Of a stretch of 64,000 bases of DNA, positions 61,631 to 64,000 are shown piece by piece; position 1 is the stretch's first letter, and every line of letters begins with the position of its first letter. Source of the stretch: Tetrahymena elliotti 4EA (taxonomy: Eukaryota; Ciliophora; Oligohymenophorea; Hymenostomatida; Tetrahymenidae); assembly GCA_000231825.2 (NCBI GenBank), contig JH720360.1:62001-126000 (forward strand), read 5' to 3'. The position numbers and the translations under genes are program-made. The notes below the pieces were generated by a model. That model was given only the letters and a program-made list of their open reading frames with translations, was not told the DNA's origin and searched no databases.

Positions 61631-63898
61631 TCAGGAATAAAAATAATATTGAGTTAGTCTCTTACATTTTAGAATTTTTTTTTGAATATTAATTTTTGGT
61701 TCAAGATCCCTTTTATAAGGAAAATTAATTTTAAATTTAAGTCAATTTAAAAAATAATATTACCTTGATCCTACCTTTAATATCCTTAAGTTTTGACAAT
61801 CTTCAATATTAGCTAATAGTTCAAGTACTCCAGAGACACTATTTTTACTATTTAATAAAGTAAGTAATATGTAAATCTAAAATAAAAAAGGAATAAATTA
61901 CTTTAAATCAATATCAACAAATTAAATAAATCTTAAACTATTTAGCATAATTCCAAGCATAAGGGCTTTGGAGTTTATTAAGCAATTATCTCTTTTATTT
62001 TGTAAATACATTTTAAATTTATATCAATTATTTTAAAATTAAAACTCAAAGAAAGATTAAAAAAATAAATTTACTTGAAATTTAGTTTTAAAACTTCAAG
62101 TTTCTTACAATAAGATAATCCAGTGGCCATCTAAAATGTATTATCTAATCCAATAGTGTTTTAACTATTTTTTAAATTATATTATATTCTTATATTAATA
62201 AAAACTATCTAAAAAATTCCAATAAAAAGGCAACAAAAATATCGAAAATTTGATTGATTCTAAAGAAATAAAAGCAAAATTTCATTAAAACAAAATAAAA
62301 AAATAATTTTAAAGATTAGCAAGTCAAAATTCTTAGAGTAAATATTTTACAAGAAAGAAATATACCTGATATTAAGAGATAAATTTTTTAACTATTGACA
62401 ACTTGCTAGTTTTGAGGTTATTTAAGAAGCTCCTTTATCAGTGATCTTATTTTCTCTTTAATAAAATTTAAATTACAATTTAAATTGAGATACGAATATT
62501 ATTTACTATAAATTTAAACTAAGAGTCTTAAGCTAAATAAATGTTTATAATCCCTCTGCCAAGTAATAAGTTCCTTCATCTCCTATTTAGTTGTTGCTTA
62601 TTGATAATTTAAACAAAAAAATTTCCTCTAAATTTCTAAACAAAATTATTTTTACTATAAGTCTATACTCAACTCAGTTAGACTGTGAAGGTAACACAAA
62701 GTTTAGAATAACATTTAAGTGTTTCTTGAATAAAATCTATTAAACCTAATAAGATATTATTTTTTTATTATATTTTTAAGATTTGATCAAGTAAAAAATG
62801 TACTAAATGTTTAGAACCAAAGATTTTAATTTTGTTTCAAATTTATTTTCAAGTTAAGAAGCAGATAAAAAATTATCTCTAAGGCTATTACTTCTTTAAT
62901 TAATTTAACAATTATTATTTAATTTTCTTTGTATTTCTAAGATATTTTAGATAAATAAATAAATTAAAATACTTTAAATCAACATTAAGATCAACAAGAT
63001 TTGACTTTTTTACTAATTAAGTGAATAACCCATAAAAACCTAAAGAGGTGATTTTATTATTTCTATTTCATTATAATAATATAAAAAGACTAAATACTAT
63101 TATGATTATTCTTAAAGATTCATACTGAAAATTAATTTCTATTTCTTTGAGGTTTTCACATCTAGCCAATCCAAACCCTAAATCAGATAATCTTTAATCA
63201 GTAATAAAATTTTTACTAATTTTAAAAATAAATATTTAAAAAGGTTGCTTTATGCTAAACTAAGTAGTTTTAAAGTAAAAAGAGCACTTATTAAAATATA
63301 ACAATGCAATTTATCAATTTGCTCTATGTTTTTAAAAATTTAATTCTTACTTGAGATTTAATTTTATTTTTTCAACACTTTTAAATTGTTGTAGAGAAAC
63401 ACCTAGATTTTAAATTCCTTCATCATGTAAGCAGTTTTCACTTAGAAAAAATAATATTTTAAAAAATATTTGAAAATTTAATCATTAAAATAAAATACTT
63501 TAAATTTAAAATTAAGGTCTTGAACTAATACAATTCATCAAATCCTTTAAAATATTAATCTGTCTCCATGGATATATTATTTTAGCTAATTTATTTATTT
63601 CAATTTTTTGTTCAAATAACTTATCTTTTGGATTAATTACAAATTACTTCAAGTCAAGTTCTAAAGATATTAAATTCTTACAATTAGATAATGTATTGCA
63701 TAATTTAGATCCTCCAAAATCTGAAATTTTATTGCACCTATTTAAAGGAAAATTAAATTATAAAAATAAATTTAATTTTAAATTCAACTAAAGACAATTA
63801 ATTGTAAAAATTTTAATCTAATAAGGGGGTTATTTTAGGAATCTTGCCTATTTCTTTTTAAAATTTACCCAAATTAATAATTTAAAAAATTGAAGCAT
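61631..63898 (-). CDS. Leucine-rich-repeat protein, one repeat per exon (LRR gene B)
   Basis: Twelve or more minus-strand exons, each a single ribonuclease-inhibitor-type LRR. Examples are NKISDFGGSKLC...NLISLELDL (about 63640-63725), ENCLHDEGIQNLG...SVEKIKLNL (about 63350-63440), NNQIGDEGTYYLA...LKTLSLNL (about 62510-62600), NKITDKGASQIT...LKNLSLNI (about 62370-62460) and NTIGLDNTFQMA...LEVLKLNF (about 62085-62170). Further units are near 63540, 63155, 63015, 62870, 62680, 61950 and 61820. The units I counted are 90 nt or close to it, with phase-2 introns on both sides. The last exon seems to end with TGA at 61631. A possible start is ATG at 63898 (MLQFFKLLIW), in frame with the first repeat, but the gene may begin beyond the right edge. 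Function: protein-binding solenoid, partner unknown. Confidence 0.72.
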
Positions 63899-64000
63899 AT
63901 TTAATTAGTCTTTTTTATTTTATTTGTGAAATCTGAAAAGAATAAGTCAATTTCGAAATTTAAGAATAGATAGAGTATTTAGATTTTGTTTTTTATTAAT

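Overview
This window looks like a piece of ciliate macronuclear chromosome, most probably an oligohymenophorean close to Tetrahymena. It is very AT-rich. Long conserved reading frames are interrupted by TAA and TAG, which make sense only as glutamine, and every convincing gene ends in TGA. Introns are short (mostly about 48-145 nt), extremely AT-rich and GT..AG. Because TAA/TAG are glutamine, standard-code ORFs are only fragments of the real genes; the coordinates here come from re-reading the frames with TGA as the only stop and checking codon phase across introns where I could.

Left part (1-24 kb): a giant VPS13 bridge-type lipid transfer protein (+, 16 exons), a RAP-domain protein with a mitochondrial-type N-terminus (+), a leucine-rich-repeat (LRR) gene with one repeat per exon (-), and a P4-ATPase phospholipid flippase (-).

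Middle (24-38 kb): an acidic Gln/Asn-rich protein of unknown role (+), a Gln/Asn-rich protein ending in an SCP/FCP-type DLDETL phosphatase domain (+), a TPR-repeat protein (+), and a spartin-like senescence-domain protein (-).

Right part (38-64 kb): two identical tRNA-Val(AAC) genes (-), a second one-repeat-per-exon LRR gene (-) divergent from a small zinc-finger-like protein (+), a secreted cysteine-rich protein (+), a small secreted protein (-), a secreted histidine acid phosphatase (-), a small tail-anchored membrane protein (-), a 2,533-residue protein I do not recognise (+), and a third LRR gene (-).

Three genes concern membrane lipids (VPS13, flippase, spartin-like) and four products are secretory or membrane proteins, but nothing suggests operons; neighbours are separate eukaryotic transcription units spaced by 0.2-1.6 kb of AT-rich DNA. 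The most distinctive structure is the LRR gene architecture: repeated exons of exactly 90 nt (occasionally 84, 87 or 93), each one LRR, all bounded by phase-2 introns, at three separate loci. The other notable point is a single frame break in the otherwise perfectly phased VPS13 gene.
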